Source: Catenuloplanes atrovinosus (GTDB lineage: Bacteria > Actinomycetota > Actinomycetes > Mycobacteriales > Micromonosporaceae). Taken from it: DNA of 64,000 nt. Under the pieces are notes generated by a model. The model was not told the DNA's origin, did not search any database, and worked only from the letters and a program-made list of their open reading frames with translations. Made by a program: the position numbers and the translations under genes. Location: assembly GCF_031458235.1 (NCBI RefSeq), contig NZ_JAVDYB010000001.1:248001-312000 (forward strand), read 5' to 3'. How positions within the stretch are numbered: the first letter of the stretch is position 1; each line of letters starts with the position of its first letter. This document shows, piece by piece, positions 34,960 to 43,475 of this stretch.

Positions 34960-36279
34960 ATGCTCGCCTTCCTGCTGCAACTCAACGCGTGGGCGACGAC
35001 CGGGCAGCTCTACCTGTTCGCGCTCTTCATGATCATGGTCTGGGGGCTGTGGCTGCTGCGCATCACGCTCGCGCGCTATTACAAGCCCTGGACCAGGCCG
35101 TACGGTACGACCACCTCCGTGATCATCCCGGTCGTGGACGAGCCGGAGCAGCTGTTCCGGGCCGTGCTGGAGCGCATCGTGGAGCAGCGGCCCACCGAGA
35201 TCATCGTGGTGATCAACGGGCCGCGGAACGAGCTGCTGGAGAAGATCTGCGGGTCGATGGACGTACGGTGGGCGTGGACCGAGACGCCCGGCAAACGCAA
35301 CGCGCTGCGCATCGGCGTCGGGCTGATGACCTCGGACATCGCGGTCCTGGTCGACTCCGACACGGTGTGGACGCGGGACACGCTGTCCGAGCTGATCAAG
35401 CCGTTCGCGGACGCGCGGGTCGGCGGCGTCACCACGCGCCAGCGCATCCTCGACCCCGGCCGTAGCCTGCTGACCCGCTGGGCGGACTGGCTGGAGAACG
35501 TGCGCAACGAGTACTCGATGCCGGCCATGAGCGTGCTCGGCACCGTCGGCTGCCTGCCCGGCCGGACCATCGCGTTCCGCCGGTCGATCCTGGTGCGCTC
35601 GATGGACAAGTTCCTGAGCGAGCGGTTCCTCGGCGTGTTCCTCGAGGTCAGCGACGACCGCACGCTGACCAACTACACGCTGCGGGCCGGGTACCGCACG
35701 GTCTACCAGTCGACGTCGCTGGTCTACACGGACGCGCCGACGCGGCTGGGCAAGCTGGTCCGGCAGCAGTACCGGTGGGCGCGCGGCTCGCAGTACAACA
35801 CGCTGCGCATGCTGCCCTGGATGGCGCGGCACACGCCGCTGCTGGCCCTCTTCTACCTCGCCGACATCGTGGTGCCGTTCGTGCTGGTCGGCTCGTTCGT
35901 GTCGTGGGGCGTCACACTGGTCACCGGCCGGGAGGCCGCGCTCTACGACGCGCTGCCGCTGCCCGCGTCGCGGTGGGCCGCGCTCGGGATGATCCTGGCG
36001 CTCAGCGGCGTGCTCACCACGCTGTCGCTCGGGCTGCGGTTCGGGCGCCACTTCGCGTACCGGCCGAACGACCTGGCTCATCTGCCGGCGTTCATGCTGA
36101 TCAACACGTTCGTGCTGATCCCGGTCCGGGTGCTCGGCTTCTTCCGGATGGCGCACAACGCGGGCTGGGGCACGCGGGCCGGCGGCTTCGCGGGGGAGAA
36201 GCGCCGCAGCCCGCTGCTGGTCGTCCCTTACCTGCTGGGCGTCCTGCTGCTCGGGATCTCGGTGGTGATCGGTGTCTGA
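34960..36279 (+). CDS. GT2 family processive-type glycosyltransferase
   Basis: A 439-residue membrane glycosyltransferase of the hyaluronan/cellulose-synthase type. One N-terminal helix (about 15-35) is followed by a GT-A domain with SVIIPVVDEPEQL and VDSDTVW (DxD), an acceptor/base region LEVSDDRTLTNY, and QQYRWARGSQ (the Q-x-x-R-W motif of processive synthases). Four C-terminal helices complete it. Such proteins polymerise and extrude a beta-linked polysaccharide. It sits in an operon with a GT39-like protein and two glycoside hydrolases. The polymer identity is unknown. Confidence 0.85.
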   Translation: MLAFLLQLNAWATTGQLYLFALFMIMVWGLWLLRITLARYYKPWTRPYGTTTSVIIPVVDEPEQLFRAVLERIVEQRPTEIIVVINGPRNELLEKICGSMDVRWAWTETPGKRNALRIGVGLMTSDIAVLVDSDTVWTRDTLSELIKPFADARVGGVTTRQRILDPGRSLLTRWADWLENVRNEYSMPAMSVLGTVGCLPGRTIAFRRSILVRSMDKFLSERFLGVFLEVSDDRTLTNYTLRAGYRTVYQSTSLVYTDAPTRLGKLVRQQYRWARGSQYNTLRMLPWMARHTPLLALFYLADIVVPFVLVGSFVSWGVTLVTGREAALYDALPLPASRWAALGMILALSGVLTTLSLGLRFGRHFAYRPNDLAHLPAFMLINTFVLIPVRVLGFFRMAHNAGWGTRAGGFAGEKRRSPLLVVPYLLGVLLLGISVVIGV

Positions 36280-37384
36280 CGGGGCCGACGTCTTCAAACT
36301 CTCCGACCTGTCCCGGACGGCGCGGGAGGAGCGGCGGGGCCGCATCCGGTTCCGGGTCTGGATGACCGTGCACACGATCGCGCTGCTCGGGCTGGCCGGC
36401 TGGGTCCTGCTGCCGGAGTCGACCGGCTCCGACCTGAAGCCGATCGACTCCCGCGCCGCCGCGGCGGCCGCGATGGAGACGACGGCACCGCCCACCAAGG
36501 AGGACGTCCTCGCGATCCCGGGCGTCCGCTTCGGGCTGAGCGCGCCGCAGGTGCCGTACTCGGCCACCGAGTTGGAGCGGATCAGCGAGGCGGCCGGGTC
36601 CCGGCCCACGATGCTCCAGTTCTTCGTGAAGTGGACCGAGACGCTGCGCCCGGAGAGCATCGAGCTGGCGTACCTGGAGAACGCGCTGCCGGTCGTCTCC
36701 TGGGAGCCCTGGGCCGGGTCCGGCGCGGGCGAGGACCAGCCGGAGTACGCGCTGGCCAGGATCGCGTCCGGCGCGCACGACGACTACATCCGCGCCTTCG
36801 CCACCACGGTCCGGGACAGCGGCCTGCCGGTGGCGCTACGGTTCGCGCACGAGATGAACGGCACCTGGTACCCGTGGTCCGAGCGCCACTCCGGCAACGC
36901 CGCCGGCGACTACGTGAAGGCGTGGCGGCACGTGCACGACACGTTCCGCGAGGTCGGCGCGGACAACGTCATCTGGGTGTGGAGCCCGAACATCCTGCGC
37001 CCGGTGCCGAACGTCAGCCTGGCCGCGCTCTACCCCGGGGACGAGTACGTGGACTGGGCCGGCCTGGTCGGATACGCGGTGCGGGAGAAGACCGCGCGCG
37101 AGGTCTTCGAGCCCACGATCACCGCGATCCGGAAGATCACCGACAAGCCGTTCCTGATCACGGAGACCGGCGCGGTGGCGAGCGACCGCAAGGTCGGCTG
37201 GATCACCGACTTCTTCACCTGGCTGCCGACCCAGGAGGGACTGGTCGGCTTCGTCTGGTTCGAGTTCAGCGACGACGAGGGCGGCACCGAGGACTGGCGG
37301 TTCAGCGCGGACAGCCGGTGCGCCGCGGCGTTCAGCGCGGGAATGTCGACGTTGACGCCGGCCGCCCCGCCGCTGGGGTCCTGA
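36272..37384 (+). CDS. Membrane-anchored glycoside hydrolase family 26 protein
   Basis: A 370-residue type-II membrane protein: cytoplasmic N-terminus, one helix at about residues 31-48, then an extracytoplasmic GH26 domain. GH26 members are mostly beta-mannanases. The acid/base Glu194 lies in HEMNGTWYPW and the nucleophile Glu298 in LITETGAV; the barrel strands VVSWEPW and VIWVWSPN are also present. The GTG start overlaps the GT2 gene by 8 bp. A hydrolase in a synthase operon commonly trims or releases the polymer, hinting at a mannose-containing product. Confidence 0.85.
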   Translation: MSDGADVFKLSDLSRTAREERRGRIRFRVWMTVHTIALLGLAGWVLLPESTGSDLKPIDSRAAAAAAMETTAPPTKEDVLAIPGVRFGLSAPQVPYSATELERISEAAGSRPTMLQFFVKWTETLRPESIELAYLENALPVVSWEPWAGSGAGEDQPEYALARIASGAHDDYIRAFATTVRDSGLPVALRFAHEMNGTWYPWSERHSGNAAGDYVKAWRHVHDTFREVGADNVIWVWSPNILRPVPNVSLAALYPGDEYVDWAGLVGYAVREKTAREVFEPTITAIRKITDKPFLITETGAVASDRKVGWITDFFTWLPTQEGLVGFVWFEFSDDEGGTEDWRFSADSRCAAAFSAGMSTLTPAAPPLGS

Positions 37385-37407
37385 TAAAGCACATGATGGA
37401 GAGTTCC

Positions 37408-38919
37408 GTGGACCCTGGCGCCCGCGCCGTGAGCCGCCGCGCCGTCGCCCTGATCGCCGCCGCGGTCGTGGCCGTGCTGGCCGGTGGCCTGGCCGTGATC
37501 GTGTTGGTGAACCGCCCGGACGACGACCCCCCGCCGCAGCCCGTGATCGCCGGGGGCAGCACCGTGACGGTCGACGCCGCGCGGGACCTGGGGCCGTTCG
37601 GCAACCCGGCCGGCTTCCAGAACCAGAGCGGGCCCGAGGAGCCGCTCGGCTCGGCCGACCTGGACCGGGTCGCGCGGCTGGAGCCGCAGGTGGTGCGCGC
37701 GTGGTTCAAGCCGCACATGTACTACGACCACGAGGCGACGACGTTCGACTTCGACTTCGCCACCGGCAACGGCGACAGCGCCTACGACTACTACGACCAG
37801 GTCGCCGCGCAGGGCGAGTCGATCATCGGCAACTTCGACCAGTGCGACCAGGTGCTGATGCGGCTGGACCGCACCGAGGACTGCCGCTGGGTGCTGAAGG
37901 CCGGCCTGCTCCACTACAAGAAGCGGTACCCGTCGCTGCGGTACATCGAGGTGTTCAACGAGCCGGACAAGACCTGGAAGCCGAGCGCGATCGAGCAGCC
38001 GGCGATGTCGCTGGACGACTACTACCGCTGGTACCAGGTCGCGTACCGGGTGGTGAACGAGGTCAACGACGAGCTGGCGCCGGACGTGCCGCTGGAGATC
38101 GGCGGTCCCTCGTCGTACACGTTCAACGAGGACTTCCTGACCGGCTTCCTCGACCGGTACGTCCGGGACGGCGACCCGGACAAGAGGTTCGCGTTCATCT
38201 CCTATCACCAGTACGCCCAGCGTGAGCGCCCGGCGACGGTGGCCCGGGAGCGCGAGATCGTCCGCGGCTGGATGCGGGAGCGGAAGCTGGACGAGGACCG
38301 GCCGGTGTTCGTCACCGAGTACGGCATCTTCCCCGGTGCGAACACCGGCACCACGTTCGAGGCGGACCTGCTCACGCACGCCGCCGGCATGGCCACGCTG
38401 GGCCGCTACTACGCGTACAGCGGCACCGACATGTACCTGCACTGGGTGTACGACCACCTGGAGAACGAGCGGAAGTCGATGTTCGTGGACGACGTCGACG
38501 GCGGCGTCTACCCGTACTACAACCTGGTCCTGATGCAGCGCATGCTGGCCACCCGGCTGGTGCCGGCCGAGTCCGACGCGGTGACGGACACCGGCATCGG
38601 CGTGTCCGCGGTCGCCACCACCGAGGACCGGAAGGTGGCGGTGCTGCTGACCAACTACCAGTGGACGACCGGCGCGGCCGAGCACGACGTGACGCTCGCG
38701 CTGCGGAACCTGCCGGCCACGCTGACCGCGGGCGAGGTCACGGTGGAGCGGTACCTGGTCGACGCGCGGACCAGCAACCGCACGTCCAACCCGCTGGGTC
38801 AGGACCTGCAGCGGGTGGAGCGGTACGACACCAGGCTCACCGCGTCCGCGGACCTGGGCCTGCACCTCGGCGTCAACGCCATGTCGCTGGTGGTGATCAC
38901 GCCCAAGGGCGCTCGGTAA
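37408..38919 (+). CDS. Membrane-anchored clan GH-A glycoside hydrolase (GH39/GH5-like)
   Basis: A 503-residue protein with an N-terminal membrane helix (about residues 10-33) and an extracytoplasmic TIM-barrel. The acid/base Glu185 is in VFNEPDK and the nucleophile Glu304 in FVTEYGIF, the clan GH-A pair. A C-terminal beta-rich domain (KVAVLLTNYQW, VERYLVDA) fits GH39. I chose GTG 37408 because GGAGAG lies four bases before it; ATG 37393 or 37396 would add four or five residues. PslG, the Psl polysaccharide hydrolase, has a similar anchored GH39 layout, so a role in polymer release is plausible. Confidence 0.78.
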   Translation: MDPGARAVSRRAVALIAAAVVAVLAGGLAVIVLVNRPDDDPPPQPVIAGGSTVTVDAARDLGPFGNPAGFQNQSGPEEPLGSADLDRVARLEPQVVRAWFKPHMYYDHEATTFDFDFATGNGDSAYDYYDQVAAQGESIIGNFDQCDQVLMRLDRTEDCRWVLKAGLLHYKKRYPSLRYIEVFNEPDKTWKPSAIEQPAMSLDDYYRWYQVAYRVVNEVNDELAPDVPLEIGGPSSYTFNEDFLTGFLDRYVRDGDPDKRFAFISYHQYAQRERPATVAREREIVRGWMRERKLDEDRPVFVTEYGIFPGANTGTTFEADLLTHAAGMATLGRYYAYSGTDMYLHWVYDHLENERKSMFVDDVDGGVYPYYNLVLMQRMLATRLVPAESDAVTDTGIGVSAVATTEDRKVAVLLTNYQWTTGAAEHDVTLALRNLPATLTAGEVTVERYLVDARTSNRTSNPLGQDLQRVERYDTRLTASADLGLHLGVNAMSLVVITPKGAR

Positions 38920-39008
38920 CGTTCGCGCACCTGGACGGGCGGTCGACCGCGATCACGGCGTACCCCCGGCGGCTCGTCAGGTGCGGCCTGGGACTCGGCG
39001 CGCTGCTG

Positions 39009-39347
39009 GTGCTCGTGATGGCCGTGCTCGCGCCGGACCTGCTGGCCGTGCGGCGCGGACTGCCCGGCGCGATCCCGGTCGCGGTGATCTGCGGCGCCGC
39101 CGGGACCGCGCTGCCGGTGGTCGTGCCGCGCGCGGCCGCGTGCTGGCAACCCGGCGGCCCGCCCTGGCCCGCGCTGGCGCGCGCCGCCGCGTCCCGGTCC
39201 GGCACCGACCCGCGCGGCTCACTGCTGCCGGTGGCCGGGCTCGGCGTGGCCGGGGCGTGCACCTGGCAGCTGCCGCCGCCGGCGATTCCCGCGTTCGGCT
39301 GCCTGCTGATCGCCGCGCTCGCGGTGGAACGCCGGCCACGTCTCTAG
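39009..39347 (+). CDS. Possible small membrane protein, start uncertain
   Basis: The frame is hydrophobic and protein-like, with two to three membrane segments (LLVLVMAVLAPDLLAV, IPVAVICGAAGTALPVVV, FGCLLIAALAVE). It is open from within the end of the upstream hydrolase gene to TAG at 39345. The first in-frame start codon after that gene is GTG 39009, which falls inside the first hydrophobic segment and lacks a ribosome site. The gene may have lost its start or may not be expressed. Confidence 0.35.
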   Translation: MLVMAVLAPDLLAVRRGLPGAIPVAVICGAAGTALPVVVPRAAACWQPGGPPWPALARAAASRSGTDPRGSLLPVAGLGVAGACTWQLPPPAIPAFGCLLIAALAVERRPRL

Positions 39348-39357
39348 GCTGGACGCC

Positions 39358-39915
39358 GTGCCCACACTGACCGTGATCATCGCCAGCACCCGCCCCGGCC
39401 GCGCCGGCACGCCCGTCGCCCGCTGGGTCGTCGACCGCGCCGAGGCGCACGGCGGCTTCGACGTCCGCGTCGCCGACCTCGCGGAGATCAACCTGCCGCT
39501 GCTGGACGAGCCGAACCACCCCCGCCTCCGCCGGTACGAGCACGAGCACACCAGGGCGTGGAGCGCGCTCGTCGACGCCTCCGACGCGTTCGTGATCGTC
39601 ACGCCGGAGTACAACCACGGGTATCCCGCGCCGCTCAAGAACGCGCTCGACTACCTGCACGCGGAGTGGGCGCACAAGGCGGTCGGCCTGGTCAGCTACG
39701 GCGCCGTGGCCGGTGGCGTGCGATCGGTGCAGGCGCTGAAGCCGGTGCTGCAGTACCTGAAGATGATCCCGGCCGGCGAAGGCGTGATCATCCCGTTCGT
39801 GGCCCGGCACATCGTCGACGGTGCGCTGCAGCCGACGCCCGCGCTCGAGCAGTCCGCGACCGCGATGCTGGACGAGCTGCGGCGCCTGGAGGCCACGCTG
39901 CGCCCGCTGCGCTGA
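39358..39915 (+). CDS. NADPH-dependent FMN reductase family protein
   Basis: A 185-residue flavodoxin-fold oxidoreductase. IIASTRPGRAGTPVARWV forms the phosphate-binding loop of FMN. TPEYNHGYPAPLKNALDYL is the hallmark of the NADPH-dependent FMN reductase/SsuE-like family. YGAVAGGVRSVQAL completes the flavin site. It reduces flavins or quinones with NADPH; the physiological acceptor is unknown. GTG 39358 is the only sensible start. It appears monocistronic. Confidence 0.9.
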   Translation: MPTLTVIIASTRPGRAGTPVARWVVDRAEAHGGFDVRVADLAEINLPLLDEPNHPRLRRYEHEHTRAWSALVDASDAFVIVTPEYNHGYPAPLKNALDYLHAEWAHKAVGLVSYGAVAGGVRSVQALKPVLQYLKMIPAGEGVIIPFVARHIVDGALQPTPALEQSATAMLDELRRLEATLRPLR

Positions 39916-39978
39916 CGCGCCGGCCACCTGGTGAAATCCGGCTGCGGCGCCGGCCGGAGATCGCCTACCGTGCCGGTC

Positions 39979-40017
39979 ATGCGTTTGTACCCGTGTTCCC
40001 CGCCGGTCGCCCGCTGA
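39979..40017 (+). CDS. 12-residue leader peptide upstream of the EamA exporter
   Basis: ATG CGT TTG TAC CCG TGT ... TGA encodes MRLYPCSPPVAR. Its stop codon is the loop of a perfect 10-bp hairpin (40005-40027). This arrangement resembles ribosome-mediated attenuators. No good Shine-Dalgarno sequence is seen, so translation is unproven. Confidence 0.35.
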   Translation: MRLYPCSPPVAR

Positions 40018-40027
40018 GCGGGCGACC
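40005..40027 (+). promoter_or_regulatory. Attenuator-like hairpin before EamA gene
   Basis: GGTCGCCCGC / GCGGGCGACC with loop TGA. The loop is the leader-peptide stop codon. A second GC-rich structure follows (CCGGCCCCGG region, 40040-40060). It lies 114 bp before the exporter start. Confidence 0.45.
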
Positions 40028-40140
40028 CTAAGGGCCTCTCCGGCCCCGGCCCGCCGCGAGCGCCTTCGGCGTGCGCGCGGCGGATGGTCGCTGCCCTCGT
40101 TTCGCAGCCCTGATCCGACCATCCGCAGTGGAGCATCCGC

Positions 40141-41085
40141 ATGTCCTGCACACAGACGTCCCACATGTCCACCCCTTCGCCGATGCCGCGGGTCCCGGCC
40201 TGGCGCGGCATGGCGCTGATCGCGCTGGCCGCCGTCGCCTGGGGAACCGGTGGCGCGGTCGCCGCCGTCCTCTACCGCACCAGCGGCCTCGGTCCGATCG
40301 CCGTCTCCTACTGGCGCTTCCTCATCGGCGCCGTCGCGCTCGCGGTCTACGTGAGCCTCCGCCGCACGCGCCGCGTGCCGCGCGATCCCGCCCGGCGGTA
40401 CCGGCGGCTGCTCGCGGTGCTCGCCACCGGCGCCGGGCTCGCCGTCTACCAGTCCGCGTTCTACCTCTCCATCGCGCACTCCGGCCTGGCCGTGGCCACC
40501 GTGGTCACGCTCGGCGCCGGCCCGATCCTGATCGCCATCGGCGCCCGCGCGTTCCTCGCCGAGCGCCTCGGCCACGCCGGCGCCGCCGCCATCACGCTGG
40601 CCCTCTCCGGCCTGGTCGCGCTCTCCCTGGACGGCGGCGCCACCGGCCCGAACCCCGCGCTCGGCCTCGCCTGCGCGCTGCTCTCCGCGCTCGGCTACGC
40701 CGTGGTCACCCTGGTCGGCCGCACCGCGGACGCCGCCGGCGACCCGTTCCGGACGTCACTGTCCGGCTTCCTGGTCGGCGGCGTGGTGCTGACCCCGTTC
40801 GCGCTGGCCGAGGGCGTGCTCCCCACGGCCGGCGGGCTCGGGGTGACCATCGGCTGGCTGCTCTACCTGGGCGTGGTCGCCAGCGCGCTGGCCTACGGCC
40901 TGTTCTTCGCCGGCCTGGCCCACGTCAGCGCCACCACCGCCGCGATCGTCACGCTGCTCGAACCGGTCGCGGCGGCGATCCTCGCGGTCGGCTTCCTCGG
41001 CGAGCACCTGTCGCCCGCGGTCCTGACCGGCATGCTCCTCCTGGTCGGCGCCGTGGCGGTGCTCACCCGCCCGGCCCGCCGCTGA
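40141..41085 (+). CDS. EamA/DMT family exporter
   Basis: A 314-residue drug/metabolite transporter with two EamA domains and about ten membrane helices. The first has AVAWGTGGAVAAVLYRTSGLGP and SYWRFLIGAVAL; the second has GWLLYLGVVASALAYGLFFAGLAHVSATTAAIVTLLEPV (quoted in part as ALAYGLFFAGLAHV and TAAIVTLLEPV). Members export amino acids or other metabolites; the substrate is unknown. ATG 40141 has GGAG seven bases upstream; ATG 40165 is possible. The leader peptide and hairpin upstream suggest attenuation control. Confidence 0.88.
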   Translation: MSCTQTSHMSTPSPMPRVPAWRGMALIALAAVAWGTGGAVAAVLYRTSGLGPIAVSYWRFLIGAVALAVYVSLRRTRRVPRDPARRYRRLLAVLATGAGLAVYQSAFYLSIAHSGLAVATVVTLGAGPILIAIGARAFLAERLGHAGAAAITLALSGLVALSLDGGATGPNPALGLACALLSALGYAVVTLVGRTADAAGDPFRTSLSGFLVGGVVLTPFALAEGVLPTAGGLGVTIGWLLYLGVVASALAYGLFFAGLAHVSATTAAIVTLLEPVAAAILAVGFLGEHLSPAVLTGMLLLVGAVAVLTRPARR

Positions 41086-41096
41086 CGCGCGCCGAC

Positions 41097-41122
41097 GGCG
41101 GAGCCGCCCCGGCGGCTCCGCC
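41097..41122. terminator. Bidirectional terminator, EamA / sulfurtransferase
   Basis: GGCGGAGCCGCC / GGCGGCTCCGCC, a perfect 12-bp stem with a 2-base loop, between convergent genes, 11 bp after one stop and 3 bp after the other. Confidence 0.88.
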
Positions 41123-41125
41123 TTC

Positions 41126-41974
41126 TCACTCCGCGCCCGTGGCCCGCGGCCGCGCCGAATCCGTGATCCACTCGCTCCACGAGCCCACGTAGAGCGCCGC
41201 GTCCGGCCGCCCGGCCAGATGCAGCGCCAGCACCGTGTGCGCGGCCGTGACACCGCTGCCGCAGTACGCCCCGACCGCGCCGGCGTCCGCCGTCACGCCG
41301 GCCGCCGCGAACCGGTCCCGCAACCGGCCGGGCGCCAGGAACCGGCCGTCCGCACCGGTGTTCCCCGCGGTCGGCACGTTGACCGCGCCCGGGATGTGCC
41401 CGGCCGCCGCGTCCACCGGCTCCACCTCGCCGCGGTACCGCTCCGGCGCCCGCGCGTCGATCAGCACGCCACCCGCCGCGACCGTGGCCGCGCCGGCCGC
41501 GTCCAGCACCGGCAGGCCACCGGGCCGTACCGTGAAGTCCCCGGCGTCCACGGCCGGCTCCTCCGACGTGACCTCGAACCCGCCGGACCGCCATGCCCGG
41601 AAGCCGCCGTCCAGTACCCGTACGTCCGGATGCCCGGCCCAGCGCAGCGTCCACCAGGTGCGGGCCGCCGCCCACTGGTCGCCGTCGTCGTAGACCACCA
41701 CCGGCCGGGAACCGGACACCCCGGCCGCGCGCAGCACGTCCTGCAACGCGGCGGGCGCGGGCAGCGGATGGCGGCCCTGCTCGCCGGGCGGCCCGCAGAG
41801 CGAGGTGTCCAGATCGACGAAGACCGCGCCGGGCGCGTGCCCGGCCAGGTAGTCGTCGTGGCCGGGCGGTCCGGCGAGACGCCAGCGCACGTCCAGCAGC
41901 GTCGGAGCCGCCCCGGAACGCAGCAGCGCCGCGAGGGCCGGGGCATCGATGAGGAGATCGTCCGGTAGGGTCAC
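41126..41974 (-). CDS. sseA: Sulfurtransferase (two-domain rhodanese)
   Basis: A 282-residue thiosulfate/3-mercaptopyruvate sulfurtransferase with two rhodanese domains. The inactive N-terminal domain carries LLDVRWRL, GHAPGAVFVDLDT and VVYDDGDQWAAARTWW. The C-terminal domain has LIDARAPERYRGEVEPVD, GHIPGAVNVP and the catalytic loop YCGSGVTA. It transfers sulfane sulfur to cyanide or thiols. The GTG start has AGGAG three bases upstream. It is separated by a short divergent region from the IdeR-type regulator. Confidence 0.9.
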   Translation of the reverse strand: MTLPDDLLIDAPALAALLRSGAAPTLLDVRWRLAGPPGHDDYLAGHAPGAVFVDLDTSLCGPPGEQGRHPLPAPAALQDVLRAAGVSGSRPVVVYDDGDQWAAARTWWTLRWAGHPDVRVLDGGFRAWRSGGFEVTSEEPAVDAGDFTVRPGGLPVLDAAGAATVAAGGVLIDARAPERYRGEVEPVDAAAGHIPGAVNVPTAGNTGADGRFLAPGRLRDRFAAAGVTADAGAVGAYCGSGVTAAHTVLALHLAGRPDAALYVGSWSEWITDSARPRATGAE

Positions 41975-42081
41975 AATCTCCTAGTCAACACCACCTTCGG
42001 CACTTGCCCCCACCATTCCGCGGCCGAGTCCGGTGCCGGGTTCGCAAGGTAGAATCGCCACCCACAGGGAGGGCTGCCGTC

Positions 42082-42759
42082 GTGAACGACCTTGTCGACA
42101 CCACCGAGATGTATCTGAAGACCATCCTCGAACTCGAGGAGGAGGGCGTTCCCGCGTTGCGTGCGCGGATCGCGGAGCGCCTGCACCAGAGCGGCCCCAC
42201 CGTCAGCCAGACCGTTGCCCGCATGGAGCGGGACGGGCTGCTGCGGGTCGAGAACGATCGTCATCTGCACCTGACCGAGGCGGGGCGCCTGCACGCCGTG
42301 TCGGTCATGCGCAAGCACCGCCTTGCCGAGCTTCTGCTGGTCAATGTCATCGGCATGCCCTACGAGGAGGCCCACGAGGAGGCCTGCCGGTGGGAGCACG
42401 TGATGAGCGACTCGGTGGAGAAGCGGGTCTACGAGCTGCTGAACCGGCCGAGTCGCTCGCCGTACGGTAACCCGATCCCCGGCCTGGAGGCGCTGGGTGA
42501 CGGACCGTCCACGGAGGAGCGTCCGGGAGAGCGCAACCTCGCGTTCCCGGGCCTGTCCGGCGACGTGGTGGTCTCCCGCATCTGCGAGAGCGTCCAGACG
42601 AACGCGGACGTGCTGCGTCAGCTGCACGCGGCGGGCGTCGACCCGGGCGCGATCGTGACCGTGGCGCAGGAGCGCGACGCGGTGACGATCGACCGCTCCG
42701 GTGACAAGATCAAGCTTCCGCGCGAGGTCGCGTCCCGGGTCTTCGTGGCCGCGGCGTGA
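42082..42759 (+). CDS. DtxR/IdeR family metal-dependent regulator
   Basis: Metal-activated repressor of 225 residues. From GTG 42082 every DtxR metal ligand falls at the reference position: Met10, Cys102, Glu105 and His106 at the primary site, and His79, Glu83 and His98 at the ancillary site. The winged helix (residues 25-60, ARIAERLHQSGPTVSQTVARM) and a C-terminal SH3-like domain are present. These residues indicate an iron-responsive IdeR/DtxR, though a manganese role cannot be excluded. AGGGAGGG precedes the start. The frame is open further upstream, but without similarity. Confidence 0.93.
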   Translation: MNDLVDTTEMYLKTILELEEEGVPALRARIAERLHQSGPTVSQTVARMERDGLLRVENDRHLHLTEAGRLHAVSVMRKHRLAELLLVNVIGMPYEEAHEEACRWEHVMSDSVEKRVYELLNRPSRSPYGNPIPGLEALGDGPSTEERPGERNLAFPGLSGDVVVSRICESVQTNADVLRQLHAAGVDPGAIVTVAQERDAVTIDRSGDKIKLPREVASRVFVAAA

Positions 42760-42784
42760 GCTGAGCGGTCCGTTTCATTCCGAG

Positions 42785-42820
42785 AAACCCCCGGCCCGCG
42801 TGCGGAGCGGCCGGGGGTTT
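42785..42820. terminator. Bidirectional terminator after the DtxR-type gene
   Basis: AAACCCCCGGCC / GGCCGGGGGTTT stem with a 12-base loop and terminal T-run, between convergent genes. Confidence 0.9.
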
Positions 42821-42828
42821 GCCGTTTC

Positions 42829-43398
42829 TCAGGTGGCGACGAGCGTCGCGTCGAGGTCTTTCGCCATGTCGACGAGCACCGGCGCGAGATCGGTCGCGGC
42901 GGCCTTCTGCTGATCCTTGGCGAACGTGTACCGCAGCATGAGAATGCGCCCGTTCGACGAGAGCCAGCCGATCTCCGCGGACGGCCCGTGATCCTTGGTG
43001 CCGTCCGAGACGAGCTTATAGGCGGCCTTTCCCAGGTCCTTGACCGCTTCCGCGCCCTCGGGCTTCACGTCCGACCCGAAGACCTCCGCGTCCGCCGAGG
43101 TCTCGCTCACCGCGAGGCTCAGATCCGGCCACGGGGCGTCACCCTGCTGCAGCACGCAGGTGATGGTCTCCTTCTGCTCGCCGGCCGCGGCCACGTTGAA
43201 CTCCACGTCCAGGAAGTCGTGCACCACGCCGAAGTTGAGCAGCTCGCAGGCGCCGCCGGCGATCTCCGCCTGGGTGTCCTCGACCCGTGCCCGCACCGGC
43301 GGGCCGGCGTCGGTCTCGGTCTCGGCGTTGTTACAGCCGGTGAGCAGGGATCCGGCCAGAATGATGCCCAGCGTCGCCGCCGTCAGCCGGTCACGCAC
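42829..43398 (-). CDS. Lipoprotein, DUF3558-like
   Basis: A 189-residue lipoprotein with signal and lipobox GSLLTGC (Cys22), followed by NNAETETDAGPP. The domain has ACELLNFGVVHDFL and an internal second cysteine in ITCVLQQ. That pattern, C-x-LL and a later C, resembles DUF3558 lipoproteins of Actinobacteria, which have no established function. The GTG start has GAGGAG seven bases upstream. It shares a terminator with the DtxR-type gene. Confidence 0.78.
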   Translation of the reverse strand: MRDRLTAATLGIILAGSLLTGCNNAETETDAGPPVRARVEDTQAEIAGGACELLNFGVVHDFLDVEFNVAAAGEQKETITCVLQQGDAPWPDLSLAVSETSADAEVFGSDVKPEGAEAVKDLGKAAYKLVSDGTKDHGPSAEIGWLSSNGRILMLRYTFAKDQQKAAATDLAPVLVDMAKDLDATLVAT

Positions 43399-43475
43399 GG
43401 TTCCACTCCTCGAATTCGGGTCTGACGCGGAAACCGTACGGGCTGAGCGCCCCGGACGAAAGCCCCGCCACTCCG

